Translations under genes and position numbers: made by a program
Shown: positions 25,386-33,669 of the stretch, one piece after another
Layout of the letters: each line of letters starts with the position of its first letter
Numbering within the stretch: the first letter of the stretch is position 1
The notes under the pieces: generated by a model
Told to the model about the DNA's origin: nothing
The model's input: only the letters and a program-made list of their open reading frames with translations
Database searches by the model: none
Assembly (NCBI GenBank): GCA_013289715.1
Contig: JABCZJ010000007.1
Span: 124,001 to 188,000 of the forward strand
Direction of reading: 5' to 3'
Length of the DNA stretch: 64,000 nucleotides
Origin: Acidobacteriota bacterium
GTDB taxonomy: Bacteria > Acidobacteriota > Terriglobia > Acidiferrales > UBA7541

Positions 25386-25934
25386 CTACCTACGCGTCTG
25401 CCTGAAACAAGCTGCGGCCATCAGCACGCATAATCCGGCGAAAGCGTAGTAGAACACCACTGGGGATCCCGATGGCGAAATCTGTCCCACGTAGACGAAT
25501 ATCGCGGCAAAAAGTGCGCCGAAGAAGCTTAAGATCCACAGGGCGCCACGATTGGCCTTTGTGCCGGTGGATCCGTCAGGGTAGCTGATTACGTCGGACT
25601 GGGGGTCATAGATTGCGAGGCCGTGTTTGCGCGCCAAATTTTGAACGGTCTTGTGTACATCGGTTGCTTTGGGCCAGACGCAGGACATGATCACGTGACC
25701 GGGTGAATGATCCAGTTTGCAACTCCAAGGGCTGCAGTCGAGATCGTTGATTTTTGCCTCGGGGACTTTGTCGATTTCCGGATGTTTGGCGGTCAGCTCC
25801 GCATAAAACCGATCCACTGCGGGATTCGCTACGACGCCACGGGTGTCGCTGTCACAGAGGCGTTCGTACAATTTTCCCGCCTCTTCGTTACTGATTCGCT
25901 CGTCTGGATACCAGACGCCAAGATCAAAACTCAT
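25386..25934 (-). CDS. Hypothetical protein with two C-terminal membrane helices
   Basis: 182 aa, starting at an ATG that gives MSFDLGVWYPDERISNEEAG. The soluble N-terminal part (about 1-110) is acidic and contains CSPWSCKLDHSPGHVIMSC. Two helices near the end (ALWILSFFGALFAAIFVYV and VVFYYAFAGLCVLMAAACF) anchor it in the membrane. Proteins starting 'MSFDLGVWY' occur as uncharacterised small proteins in diverse bacteria; function is unknown. The open frame upstream to 26030 adds a Phe/Leu-rich segment that is probably untranslated. Not obviously linked to neighbouring genes. Confidence 0.72.
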   Translation of the reverse strand: MSFDLGVWYPDERISNEEAGKLYERLCDSDTRGVVANPAVDRFYAELTAKHPEIDKVPEAKINDLDCSPWSCKLDHSPGHVIMSCVWPKATDVHKTVQNLARKHGLAIYDPQSDVISYPDGSTGTKANRGALWILSFFGALFAAIFVYVGQISPSGSPVVFYYAFAGLCVLMAAACFRQTRR

Positions 25935-26046
25935 TGGTTCCCTTGCGCCGACGGTGTGAAGTGACTTGCGGCGAAAAAGGTACAGGTTGAAACCACACAA
26001 ATATACGTCGGGAAAGCAAAGGGTGATCAACGCGCAAAGGCGTGGA

Positions 26047-26826
26047 TTATTCGCGGATGATTTCGGCGTTGGCGGCGGGGGCTACAAGGCGGACGAGTTT
26101 GGGGCCGTCGAGGAAAAGATCGATTTCATTATCTTCGGTTCTTACGCGGAGCTCTTGGACTTTCTGGCCGCTCACGACCTGCTCGCCCATCGAATCCACG
26201 GTGACGGTGCCGGGGGTCATTTCCTGCGGAACTAGCACGGAGAAACTTTGCTCGCCTTTTTTGTCCCAGTCGTAGAGGCGGGCTAGAAATGTGTACTGGT
26301 AGTAGAGATTGTCATCGAGCACGACTACCAGAGGAGCTGCGAAAGTGAATTGCTGCGTGAAGGGCTTGGCGCCTTCGAGGTGGAGTTCGACGGTGGCGGT
26401 GACGCCGGTGAAGCCGATCGTGGCGGAGGCTTTCTTCGCGCCCGCCGTGGACCATTCGTAACGCACGGGCACGCCGTCCGCGTGCACGACGAGAGAGCCG
26501 GAGACGTGCGTGTTTCCCTGGGGTGATTGAAGCTCCGTGCTGCCGTGTGCGGACCAATCGCTGCCATTGGGCGCGATGGTGAATTCTTCTTTGCCGATTT
26601 GCTGGCCGCTGACGAGGATCTTGAACGCGCCCTTATCGGCAGCGAGTGGGGCGATTAGCGCGTGTGTTTTCGGCGGCGGCATGCTGGCTTCGGACGCGGA
26701 GTGGAATGCGAGCAGCGACGCGCCGATGATTCCTAGCGCGATGGCCAGCGAGATGGCGGGCGCGAGGCGCAAGCTTAAGCCACGCGGGAATGAGTTCATC
26801 CGGCTGCGTGCGGAATTGTCGATCAT
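26047..26826 (-). CDS. Exported beta-rich hypothetical protein
   Basis: 259 aa. A signal peptide or anchor lies at about 19-41 (LAPAISLAIALGIIGASLLAF). The mature part looks like a beta-sandwich (FKILVSGQQIGKEEFTIAPN, GTVTVDSMGEQVVSGQKVQE, TEDNEIDLFLDGPKLVRLVA), similar in appearance to exported proteins that recover thioester- or lipid-like substrates, but I cannot assign a family. Its start overlaps the aroK stop in an ATGA arrangement, so translation is probably coupled. It is the last gene of a possible six-gene minus-strand unit running from the second ECF sigma factor. Confidence 0.72.
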   Translation of the reverse strand: MIDNSARSRMNSFPRGLSLRLAPAISLAIALGIIGASLLAFHSASEASMPPPKTHALIAPLAADKGAFKILVSGQQIGKEEFTIAPNGSDWSAHGSTELQSPQGNTHVSGSLVVHADGVPVRYEWSTAGAKKASATIGFTGVTATVELHLEGAKPFTQQFTFAAPLVVVLDDNLYYQYTFLARLYDWDKKGEQSFSVLVPQEMTPGTVTVDSMGEQVVSGQKVQELRVRTEDNEIDLFLDGPKLVRLVAPAANAEIIRE

Positions 26827-27368
26827 GCGGTCACCTTCGGGAAAATTCCCAGCGCCACGATTTGTTCGACGACGCGCAGGGGCTCGATATTCGACTCCAC
26901 ACGGTAATCCGCAATCTCGTAAGAAGGCAAGCGTTCCTGGTAGAGATTGCGAAAACTTGCTTCGTCGCGGAAGAGCGGGCGGTCTTGAATATGGGCGATG
27001 CGCTTGAGCAATTCATCCACGGGGCATTGCAGCCACACCAACACGGCGCCGGTCTGGCGCAGTAGCGCAAGATTCTGCGGCTGCGCCGTAGTGCCTCCGC
27101 CGAGGGAGACGACACGAGGTTTCTGCTGCTCGGAGGCTTCGCCGAGGATGCGCTGGAGCTGTTCGTGCTCGATCTTGCGGAATTCCGGTTCGCCGCGCTT
27201 GGCAAATATTTCGGGGATGGTCTGTTCGGCGACTTCGACGATGCGTTTATCGAGGTCCACGTGCTGCCAGCCGATCTGGCGGCCGAGCAGGCGGGCGACG
27301 GTGGACTTGCCGCTGCCCATGAAGCCGATCAGGCAGACGAGCGAGCGCGTGCGAGGCTCAGTGGTCAT
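26823..27368 (-). CDS. aroK: Shikimate kinase
   Basis: 181 aa; phosphorylates shikimate at the 3-hydroxyl in the pathway to chorismate. Walker A is GFMGSGKST (residues 15-23). The shikimate-binding DLDKR (D38, D40) and EFRKIE (R64) segments, the GGGTT loop, and the lid RPLFRD are all present, as is the C-terminal R in YQERLPSY. Length is normal. It lies 29 bp after the DUF4097 gene and overlaps the next gene by 4 bp (ATGA), so it appears to be in the same transcript as an ECF sigma factor. That is an uncommon setting for an aromatic amino acid gene; the usual aroB partner is missing. Confidence 0.94.
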   Translation of the reverse strand: MTTEPRTRSLVCLIGFMGSGKSTVARLLGRQIGWQHVDLDKRIVEVAEQTIPEIFAKRGEPEFRKIEHEQLQRILGEASEQQKPRVVSLGGGTTAQPQNLALLRQTGAVLVWLQCPVDELLKRIAHIQDRPLFRDEASFRNLYQERLPSYEIADYRVESNIEPLRVVEQIVALGIFPKVTA

Positions 27369-27397
27369 CGGTGTATTTTGTGTGGCAAACGGGACGA

Positions 27398-28288
27398 TCA
27401 GTCACGTTTTAGAATGTTGATTGTACCATCGAAGGAGGTCATCTCAATCTTGGCGCGGCCTTCGTTAAAGGTACCGAAGAGCGCGTTTCCCCAGCGCGGC
27501 ATGAAATGGCGCTGGTGCGGGGAGGGCGTCAACTTCGCTTCGTTATTTACTTTTCCTTTGAGCGAAGTGGCGCTGAGATCGAAGGAATCTCCGGGTGAGA
27601 AGCGGACTTCGATCACGCCGCTGTAATTTTTCAGGGAATACGTGCCGTTGGGCAGAAACTCGCCGTTGAAGAGTATGTTGCCGGAAGAGGTTTGCGCCCA
27701 AACGTGATAGCTACGCAGATCAAGCAAGCGGAAATTGCCGCTGATAGAGGAAGCTTCTATGCGGCCGGCGCAGCGAATGCACGTGAACGAGCCGCCGACG
27801 GTCTTGACGCTGAGGTAGCCCGCGGCGTCTTCCAGGTCCACGCCGGCTGCGACCGTCTCGACGTTCATATCGCCCAGTACGTTCGCGACGCTGACGTTCC
27901 CAGCGTCATTGTGAATTTGCAGTTCGGCGTCTTCCGGCACATTGATCTGAAAATCGGCGCGCATGTCGTCCGGCGCGACGGAGTCGGAAAGTTCGCGCGT
28001 CGAAACGTCCACGCGATTGCCCATTTGTTCGGCGTCCACTTCGATGCGATCGCTGGCCGGAGTGGAAATGATCATTACTTCCGCTTTTGTCCAGGCTTTC
28101 ACGGTGATGAGGCCGTTGGGATTGTGGATGGTGATGACCGGATGAGCGGCGACTTTGAAATGCTGTTCCTGGCGGCGCGGTGCGGCGGAGACGACGCTGC
28201 AGAGCAGCAGGCTGGGAACGAGGAGTCCTGCGGTCTTCCAATTCGTTTTGGGAAGCCACTGCGCCGGAACAAAGTGATAGGAGCTCAT
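27398..28288 (-). CDS. DUF4097-family exported protein
   Basis: 296 aa. Signal peptide around residues 19-36 (TAGLLVPSLLLCSVVSAAP). The mature part shows the usual DUF4097 beta pattern: VITIHNPNGLITVKAW, HNDAGNVSVANVLGDMNVE, SVKTVGGSFTCIRC, EASSISGNFRLLDL, QTSSGNILF and, at the end, IEMTSFDGTINI. A Cys pair (TCIRC) could form a disulfide. Its start overlaps the anti-sigma stop (ATGA), so the two are cotranslated. It is the counterpart of the DUF4097 genes in the plus-strand sigma module. Confidence 0.85.
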   Translation of the reverse strand: MSSYHFVPAQWLPKTNWKTAGLLVPSLLLCSVVSAAPRRQEQHFKVAAHPVITIHNPNGLITVKAWTKAEVMIISTPASDRIEVDAEQMGNRVDVSTRELSDSVAPDDMRADFQINVPEDAELQIHNDAGNVSVANVLGDMNVETVAAGVDLEDAAGYLSVKTVGGSFTCIRCAGRIEASSISGNFRLLDLRSYHVWAQTSSGNILFNGEFLPNGTYSLKNYSGVIEVRFSPGDSFDLSATSLKGKVNNEAKLTPSPHQRHFMPRWGNALFGTFNEGRAKIEMTSFDGTINILKRD

Positions 28289-28977
28289 TGGACGTTTTCT
28301 CCGCGTTCAGTCAATTGCGTCAGCAAGTCCGCCTTTTGCTGATACGCCTCGAAGAGATAATCACGCGCCACTTCGTTCTGGGGATCTTCGCTGACACTTT
28401 TTTCACACAAAGCGATGTAGTTGTCAACGATGGCCAGGTTCTGATGCAAAGAAGCGGCCACCACGGGATTGGAACGGGTGACGTAGGAGTTCGAATTTTG
28501 CTCGGCGAAATTGAGCTGGGCGCTGAGCGGCGACGTGGAAATCTGCGTGCCTTTGAGCCAGCGCGCTTCGTTTACGCGCTTGTTGACGGGACCGCTGAGC
28601 GCGAAAGCCACGGCGACGAGCGCGGCCAGATAGGCGCCTGCCAGCACGGGACGTGGCAGCCGCGGGAACAGACCGGCGAACCATCCGGTGCGGGGTGCTG
28701 CGGCTTGCGCGCGGTCTTCGCTTGCCGGGATTGTTTCCTGGATCAGGCCTTCTTGCTCGAGTTGCGCGCGCAGCGAAATCCAGACACGCTCGGGTGCGTC
28801 CTGCTCTGAGACGCTCCAGCTGCGAGCTTCGCTGTGAATCATTTCCAAATCATTGATGATGCTCGAGCAGTGCGAACAAGTGCGCACGTGCGCGTGCGCG
28901 TGCGCGTCGGGCGGGCGCTCACCCTCCATCCAGGGTTCCAGATAATTCAGAAATTCCCTGCATGTGATCGTGGCCAT
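28285..28977 (-). CDS. Zinc-finger anti-sigma factor
   Basis: 230-aa single-pass membrane protein. N-terminal zinc anti-sigma motif: C6 ... H30-x3-C34-x2-C37. An alternating His run (AHAHAH) lies just before it. A transmembrane helix lies around 110-128 (VLAGAYLAALVAVAFALSG). The periplasmic C-terminal part is helical (EDPQNEVARDYLFEAYQQKA). It has no HEAT repeats, unlike the anti-sigma factor in the other module. It starts 3 bp after the ECF sigma stop codon and its stop overlaps the DUF4097 start. Confidence 0.88.
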   Translation of the reverse strand: MATITCREFLNYLEPWMEGERPPDAHAHAHVRTCSHCSSIINDLEMIHSEARSWSVSEQDAPERVWISLRAQLEQEGLIQETIPASEDRAQAAAPRTGWFAGLFPRLPRPVLAGAYLAALVAVAFALSGPVNKRVNEARWLKGTQISTSPLSAQLNFAEQNSNSYVTRSNPVVAASLHQNLAIVDNYIALCEKSVSEDPQNEVARDYLFEAYQQKADLLTQLTERGENVQ

Positions 28978-28980
28978 GGT

Positions 28981-29625
28981 TCAGTCCTTGCCGCCGGTTT
29001 CTGCGCTGGCGGCCTTGCGGTCTTCGCGGGCCTGGGCACGCAGCGCTTCGTGAAGCAGTTCACGGAGGCGCATGCGAGCCTTGTGCAATTGAGATTTCGA
29101 GTTGCCAATCGAGCAAGCCATGATTTCCGCAATCTCGTTGTGTTCGTAGCCTTGCACATCGTGCAGTACGAACACCGACTTGTAACCGGGCGGCAGCTGC
29201 TCCACCGCGCGCTGCAGGTTAACCCGGTCAATCGAACCACTGAGCCGCAAATCCTGGGCGCCGAAATCGCGCCGTGGTCCACCGGAATCTTCGTCCGGCT
29301 CGGTCAGCTCTTCCAGCGAGCTTTCGTTGCCGGATTTCTTCCGCAGCTTCATGAGCACGACATTGACGGCAAGGCGATGCAGCCAGGTCGAAAACGCCGA
29401 CTCGCCGCGGAAGGTCGCGATCTTCCGGAAGAGCTGGAGGAACGCTTCCTGGGTCAGGTCTTCTGCTTCCGCTGTATTGCCCACCATGCGCAAGCAGAGA
29501 GAGTAGACCCTCCGGTTATGCAGGCGGTAGAGGCGTTCAAAGGCAGCCGCGTCACCCTGTTGGGCGAGGCGAATGGCCTCGGCCTCCGGCAATTCCCCGG
29601 TATCGATTCGTCTCGTTCGGGCCAC
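28981..29625 (-). CDS. ECF sigma factor
   Basis: 214-aa ECF sigma factor. Region 2 is about residues 28-98 ([58 protein letters not shown]). Region 4 is about 136-190 ([39 protein letters not shown]). It starts with GTG at 29625; the AGACGGGTAG-like region upstream is a weak ribosome site. The next gene is a membrane anti-sigma factor, so activity is presumably released by an envelope signal. Its sequence differs clearly from the sigma factor at 19832, so the two modules are not a recent duplication. Confidence 0.92.
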   Translation of the reverse strand: MARTRRIDTGELPEAEAIRLAQQGDAAAFERLYRLHNRRVYSLCLRMVGNTAEAEDLTQEAFLQLFRKIATFRGESAFSTWLHRLAVNVVLMKLRKKSGNESSLEELTEPDEDSGGPRRDFGAQDLRLSGSIDRVNLQRAVEQLPPGYKSVFVLHDVQGYEHNEIAEIMACSIGNSKSQLHKARMRLRELLHEALRAQAREDRKAASAETGGKD

Positions 29626-29968
29626 GCTACCCGTCGGGGCGCATCCCTAGTTGCGATGCGTCACCCGCTCCCTGAGTTGTACTTGTAGTCCTATACACGC
29701 TACGAATTCGACACCTTTGTGGGTGACGGGTTTCGTCGCGCTGGGCGAAAGGCGAAAAGACTTGGGCGGCCGTTTCGCACGAATACTCGATTATTTTGGC
29801 CGGAATCAATTTGAACGTCCAGGCATACGTCGAGCCTCGAAGCCCGAACTGGTCGCGGTTTGCGATGAGCGTTCCATCCGGAACCACTTCGGGAGCATGC
29901 ACCTTAGACGATGTTAGAGGGCATTGGCAAGCCATGGGTTGGGTGATTCTACCAATTTTGGAAGGAAA
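29626..29968. other. Intergenic region upstream of ECF sigma gene, no gene seen
   Basis: About 340 bp without a gene I can support; short open frames here on both strands overlap one another and look like chance. An 8-bp inverted repeat CGTCACCC (29659-29666) / GGGTGACG (29721-29728), with 54 bases between the arms, lies just upstream of the sigma gene and could be an operator or part of a promoter region. I could not find a convincing -35/-10 pair. Confidence 0.5.
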
Positions 29969-30706
29969 TTAGGCAGACGCGCGGCTGATGCGCGTTCGGG
30001 GTGCGACCGTGGTTCGCCGCTCGGGGGCGGGCACGGCGTCCAGCTCGGTGGCGAAGGCAGCGAGCTGCTCGCCGGGCAGGGCGCGGAGGAACGACTTTAC
30101 CAGAACTTCCGCTTCGCGGAGGCAGGTGGTGAAGTCATACTGCAGGCATTCCAGCTTCTCCCAGCTATCGCCCGGTGTAACCGAGCTTGCCGCGGCGATG
30201 TCTTGGGCGGCGTCATTATATTCAGCCGTAAGCTTCTGCAGAGTTTCGGACAATATTCGCAGCTTCTGGAAATAACGGGAGCGGCTGGCGAACAGAACGC
30301 GGTGAAGGAATTCGTTCCAGGAGGCCGCGGTCTGCGCGGTTTCACCGCGGAAGTTCTCCGCATCCAGCGGCGCGACATTGGGAACGTTACTGACGTTTCG
30401 GCCGCGGTCGGTAAGTATGGCGCAAGCGGAAACGAGTGAGGCCGCCAGATGCGACAGAAGCTCCGCTGATATGGAAACTTGCTGGCGGGCGCGAACCAGT
30501 TCGCCACGCGCGCGCAGGGAAAAGGCGTCATCGAGCGAGACGCTCGTCATTGCGTAGAAAGTCTCCCAGCGATGAACCACGGCATCGAACACCTGGACTT
30601 TGTCTCGCGGTAACCACGCGATCCAATCATCCGAGACGCTGCGTCGCGAGGAGGAAGTGCCTGGCTTCCGCTTCAAGAACACGCTGCCCCCAAGTTGAGG
30701 GGGCAT
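29969..30706 (-). CDS. Hypothetical helical protein, 245 aa
   Basis: I recognise no family. It has no signal peptide or membrane helix and is largely alpha-helical with Arg/Ala-rich segments (ARGELVRARQQVSISAELL, ASWNEFLHRVLFASRSRYF, KLECLQYDFTTCLREAEVLV). The C-terminus is short and basic (PRTRISRAS). The start is uncertain. ATG 30706 overlaps a TATAAT sequence and would be a nearly leaderless start. GTG 30682 directly follows a GGGGGCA stretch that could serve as ribosome site, and would drop eight residues. Divergent from lysS; no functional link is evident. Confidence 0.65.
   Translation of the reverse strand: MPPQLGGSVFLKRKPGTSSSRRSVSDDWIAWLPRDKVQVFDAVVHRWETFYAMTSVSLDDAFSLRARGELVRARQQVSISAELLSHLAASLVSACAILTDRGRNVSNVPNVAPLDAENFRGETAQTAASWNEFLHRVLFASRSRYFQKLRILSETLQKLTAEYNDAAQDIAAASSVTPGDSWEKLECLQYDFTTCLREAEVLVKSFLRALPGEQLAAFATELDAVPAPERRTTVAPRTRISRASA
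30685..30705. promoter_or_regulatory. Perfect hairpin between two divergent genes
   Basis: TGCCCCC (30685-30691) and GGGGGCA (30699-30705) form a perfect 7-bp inverted repeat with a 7-base loop. On the minus strand it lies immediately after a TATAAT (30710-30705) and immediately before the GTG at 30682, so it would occupy the 5' leader and contain the ribosome-binding G-run. It could regulate translation or serve as a protein-binding palindrome. Confidence 0.45.
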
Positions 30707-30748
30707 TATACACCGCTTTTCGGGAACGGCGTTTTTGCAGGCGTTTTC

Positions 30749-30778
30749 TTGACGCCTCTGGAAGCCGACCGCTATACT
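30749..30778 (+). promoter_or_regulatory. Sigma-70-type promoter for lysS
   Basis: TTGACG at 30749-30754 and TATACT at 30773-30778 with an 18-base spacer, giving a predicted start of transcription near 30785, about 60 bases before the lysS start. The match to consensus is good. The promoter's position also argues against lysS starting further upstream. Confidence 0.65.
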
Positions 30779-30844
30779 TCCGCCCGGCTCTCCGATTCGA
30801 TTGTTTTCGCGCACGGCCTTGGCCGCCGAAAGGACGTTGACCCG

Positions 30845-32443
30845 TTGGAATTCGAACCGCAGGATCAGTTTCAGCAGCGCCTGAGAAATCTACGAGAAAT
30901 TGAAGGGTTGGGCCACGCGGCTTATCCGCGAAAATTCGCCTGGACGCATACCGCTGAAGAAGTGGGAGACAAGTTTGGCGAACGGACGACGGAGCAGTTG
31001 GCCGCCGAACCGGTGGAGGTGCGGGCTGCGGGGCGGATTGTGGCTTTGCGGCCGCACGGCAAAGCGGCATTTGCGCACATTGCAGGAGGCGGCGGGCGAT
31101 TGCAGATTTACGTGCGGCAGGATGTGGTGGGAGAGGAGGCTTACAAGCTATTCAAGCTGCTGGATTTGGGCGACGTTGTGGGCGTTTCCGGGCACCTTTT
31201 TCGCACCAAAACGAACGAGCTTAGCGTAAAGGTGGAAAAAATCGAGTTGTTGAGCAAGGCGCTATTGCCTCTGCCGGAAAAATGGCATGGTTTGGCGGAT
31301 ATCGAGCAGCGTTATCGGCGGCGGTATCTGGATTTGATCGTCAACGAAGGCGCGCGGGAGATTTTTATCCGGCGCGCGCAGATTATTCGGGAGATACGCC
31401 GCTTCTTTGATGCGCGTGGATATGCGGAAGTGGAGACGCCGATGATGCATCCCATTTTGGGAGGCGCGACCGCGCGGCCGTTTGTGACGCACCATAACAC
31501 TTTTGATATGGACCTTTATTTGCGCATAGCGCCGGAGTTGTATTTGAAGCGGTTGGTGGTGGGCGGGATTGACAGGGTGTACGAGATCAACCGCAACTTC
31601 CGGAATGAAGGTATTGACGCGATCCATCAGCCGGAATTCACGATGCTGGAGTTTTACCAGGCTTACAGCGATTACCTGGAACTGATGGATATGACTGAGG
31701 AATTATTTCGCGGGTTGGCGGAGAAAGTTACCGGCAGCGCGCAGATCAAGTACGGCGAGCAGACGATTGATTTTAGCCGTTTTGAACGGCTTTCGATGCG
31801 CGAGGCGATCGTGAAGTATTGGCCCGCGGCGGCGGGGCCGGCCCCTCTTGTGGCCGAATTAGCCGCAGAGGGCGGCGCGCGGGCCGTGGCGGAACGCTTC
31901 AATCGTTACGCCCGCGCGCATGGGCTCGATTCTGCGGCCCATGTGACGAGCTTGTCCGATGGCGAGTTGACCGGCGAGCTTTTTGAAACGATTGCCGAAG
32001 CGTATCTGGTGCAGCCGACATTTATATATGACTTTCCGACGGCGATTTCGCCGCTATCGAAGCAGAAACCTGATGATCCGTCGCTGACGGAGCGCTTCGA
32101 GCTGTTTGTCGCGGGGATGGAATTGGCCAATGGTTTTTCGGAGTTGAACGATCCGTTCGATCAGGAACGGCGTTTTCGCGCGCAGGTGGAAAAGGGCGGG
32201 CAGGAAGCGCCGAAAGAAGTGGACATGGATTACATACGCGCGCTCGCGCACGGTTTGCCGCCGACTGCGGGCGAAGGCGTGGGCATCGACCGGCTGGTGA
32301 TGCTGCTGACGGATTCGCACGCGATACGCGAGGTGGTGCTGTTTCCATTGTTGCGCGCGGAATCGCCGGACACGCCCGATGTGGCCGACGACGCGGCGGG
32401 ACCGGGGGCCGGCAGCGGAATTGGATCAGGCGGCAAAGCGTAA
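30845..32443 (+). CDS. lysS: Lysyl-tRNA synthetase, class II
   Basis: 532 aa; charges tRNA-Lys. The OB-fold anticodon domain is at about 35-130 (VRAAGRIVALRPHGKAAFAH), followed by class II motif 1 (ARGYAEVETPMM), motif 2 (NRNFRNEGIDAIHQPEFTML) and motif 3 (GEGVGIDRLVMLL). The frame is open to 30695, but the promoter at 30749-30778 lies inside that extension, so I chose TTG 30845 (MEFEPQDQFQQRL), which follows GAAAGGA with good spacing; TTG is a less common start. The C-terminal tail is Gly/Ala-rich. The stop codon shares one base with the start of the next gene (TAATG), so the lipoprotein-transport permease is translationally coupled to it. Confidence 0.93.
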   Translation: MEFEPQDQFQQRLRNLREIEGLGHAAYPRKFAWTHTAEEVGDKFGERTTEQLAAEPVEVRAAGRIVALRPHGKAAFAHIAGGGGRLQIYVRQDVVGEEAYKLFKLLDLGDVVGVSGHLFRTKTNELSVKVEKIELLSKALLPLPEKWHGLADIEQRYRRRYLDLIVNEGAREIFIRRAQIIREIRRFFDARGYAEVETPMMHPILGGATARPFVTHHNTFDMDLYLRIAPELYLKRLVVGGIDRVYEINRNFRNEGIDAIHQPEFTMLEFYQAYSDYLELMDMTEELFRGLAEKVTGSAQIKYGEQTIDFSRFERLSMREAIVKYWPAAAGPAPLVAELAAEGGARAVAERFNRYARAHGLDSAAHVTSLSDGELTGELFETIAEAYLVQPTFIYDFPTAISPLSKQKPDDPSLTERFELFVAGMELANGFSELNDPFDQERRFRAQVEKGGQEAPKEVDMDYIRALAHGLPPTAGEGVGIDRLVMLLTDSHAIREVVLFPLLRAESPDTPDVADDAAGPGAGSGIGSGGKA

Positions 32444-33669
32444 TGAGCTTCGAATGGCTGGTAGCACTGCGGTACCTGCGGTCGCCGAACCGGCCTGCGG
32501 TGCTGCGCATCGTCACGCTGCTGGCGGTGATTGGCGTGGCTGCTGGCGTGACGACGCTGGTGATCGCGCTTTCGATGAACACCGGATTTCGCCAGGCGAT
32601 CCGCGACCGCTTACTGAGCGTTACTGCGCACGTAAACCTGAAGCCGATCAGCCCCAACGGAATCCGCGATTATCGCGAACTGATGACGAAGCTCAGCGGA
32701 ACGCCTGGCGTGCGCTCGATCGAGCCGGCGATTTACGCGACGGTACTACTGTCATCCGGCGGTCGCGCGCGGGGAATCGTGCTGAAGGGTGTTGACCCGG
32801 ATCTGGAACGCCGCGCCAGCGAGGCATTACATCATATTGTCGCGGGCAGCGGAGATTTTGCGCAGGACGCGGACGGCATTCCCGCGGTGCTGGTGGGGCG
32901 GATTCTGGCCAACGATCTGGATATTTCCGCCGGGGACTACATCACACTGACCAGTCCGCAGGGCAGCCTGACTCCGCTTGGGATGTTGCCTCGCTCGCGA
33001 CGTTTTCACGTGAGCGGCATTTTCGATTCGGGATTTTATGATTACGATGCGAATTGGGGATTTGTGACGCTGGGGTCGGCGCAATCGCTCGCGGGTATCG
33101 GCGACTTGGTGAGTTTGCTGGAAGTGCGCGTCACGCAGATGGACGACGCCAATCAGATCGCTGACCAATTGTTGCGGCGCGCGGGCGAGGGGTTCACGAC
33201 GTCTACTTGGATGGATGAGAACCGCGCGCTATTTCGCGCGTTGAGCCTGGAAAAACTGGTGACGGCGTTGTTCATCGGGCTTATCACTTTTGTTGCCGGG
33301 CTGAATATTCTGGTGGTGCTGACGATGACGGTGACCGATCGCGCGCGGGATATCGCCGTGCTGATGGCCATGGGAGCGCGCCGCCAGCAGCTGCGCAAGA
33401 TTTTTATTTTGCAAGGGCTGGTGGTGAGCATTGCGGGAACCGTCGCAGGCTTGCTGATCGGCTACACGTTTGCGGGGATCGCAAATAAGTGGCGGTTGAT
33501 TCCGTTGAATCCCGAGGTTTACGCAATTCCTTACGTGCCGTTCCACGCGAATGCGCTGGACGCCATATGGATTGCGGCGGCAGCGCTATTTATCAGCATC
33601 GCGGCGACGATTTTGCCGGCGCGTTCGGCGACGCGCATCTTGCCGGTGGAAATTCTCCGCTTCGAATAA
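32443..33669 (+). CDS. lolC: LolC/LolE-type ABC transporter permease
   Basis: 408-aa inner-membrane permease of the LolCDE lipoprotein-release system. The N-terminus MSFEWLVALRYLRSPNRP and first helix (IVTLLAVIGVAAGVTTLV), a large periplasmic domain (about 50-270), and three C-terminal helices (ALFIGLITFVAGLNILVVLT, ILQGLVVSIAGTVAGLLIGY, AIWIAAAALFISIAATIL) show the FtsX/MacB topology. The loop VTDRARDIAVLMAMGA is the conserved coupling region. LolC/E pulls lipoproteins from the inner membrane for transfer outward. It overlaps lysS by one base. Its likely ATPase is the lolD-like gene 400 bp downstream. LolC and LolE are often a single gene type in non-proteobacteria. Confidence 0.9.
   Translation: MSFEWLVALRYLRSPNRPAVLRIVTLLAVIGVAAGVTTLVIALSMNTGFRQAIRDRLLSVTAHVNLKPISPNGIRDYRELMTKLSGTPGVRSIEPAIYATVLLSSGGRARGIVLKGVDPDLERRASEALHHIVAGSGDFAQDADGIPAVLVGRILANDLDISAGDYITLTSPQGSLTPLGMLPRSRRFHVSGIFDSGFYDYDANWGFVTLGSAQSLAGIGDLVSLLEVRVTQMDDANQIADQLLRRAGEGFTTSTWMDENRALFRALSLEKLVTALFIGLITFVAGLNILVVLTMTVTDRARDIAVLMAMGARRQQLRKIFILQGLVVSIAGTVAGLLIGYTFAGIANKWRLIPLNPEVYAIPYVPFHANALDAIWIAAAALFISIAATILPARSATRILPVEILRFE

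Noticed and set aside
29627..29935. Short overlapping frames on both strands upstream of the ECF sigma gene
   Set aside because: They overlap each other, lack ribosome sites and look like chance; the region is better read as regulatory.
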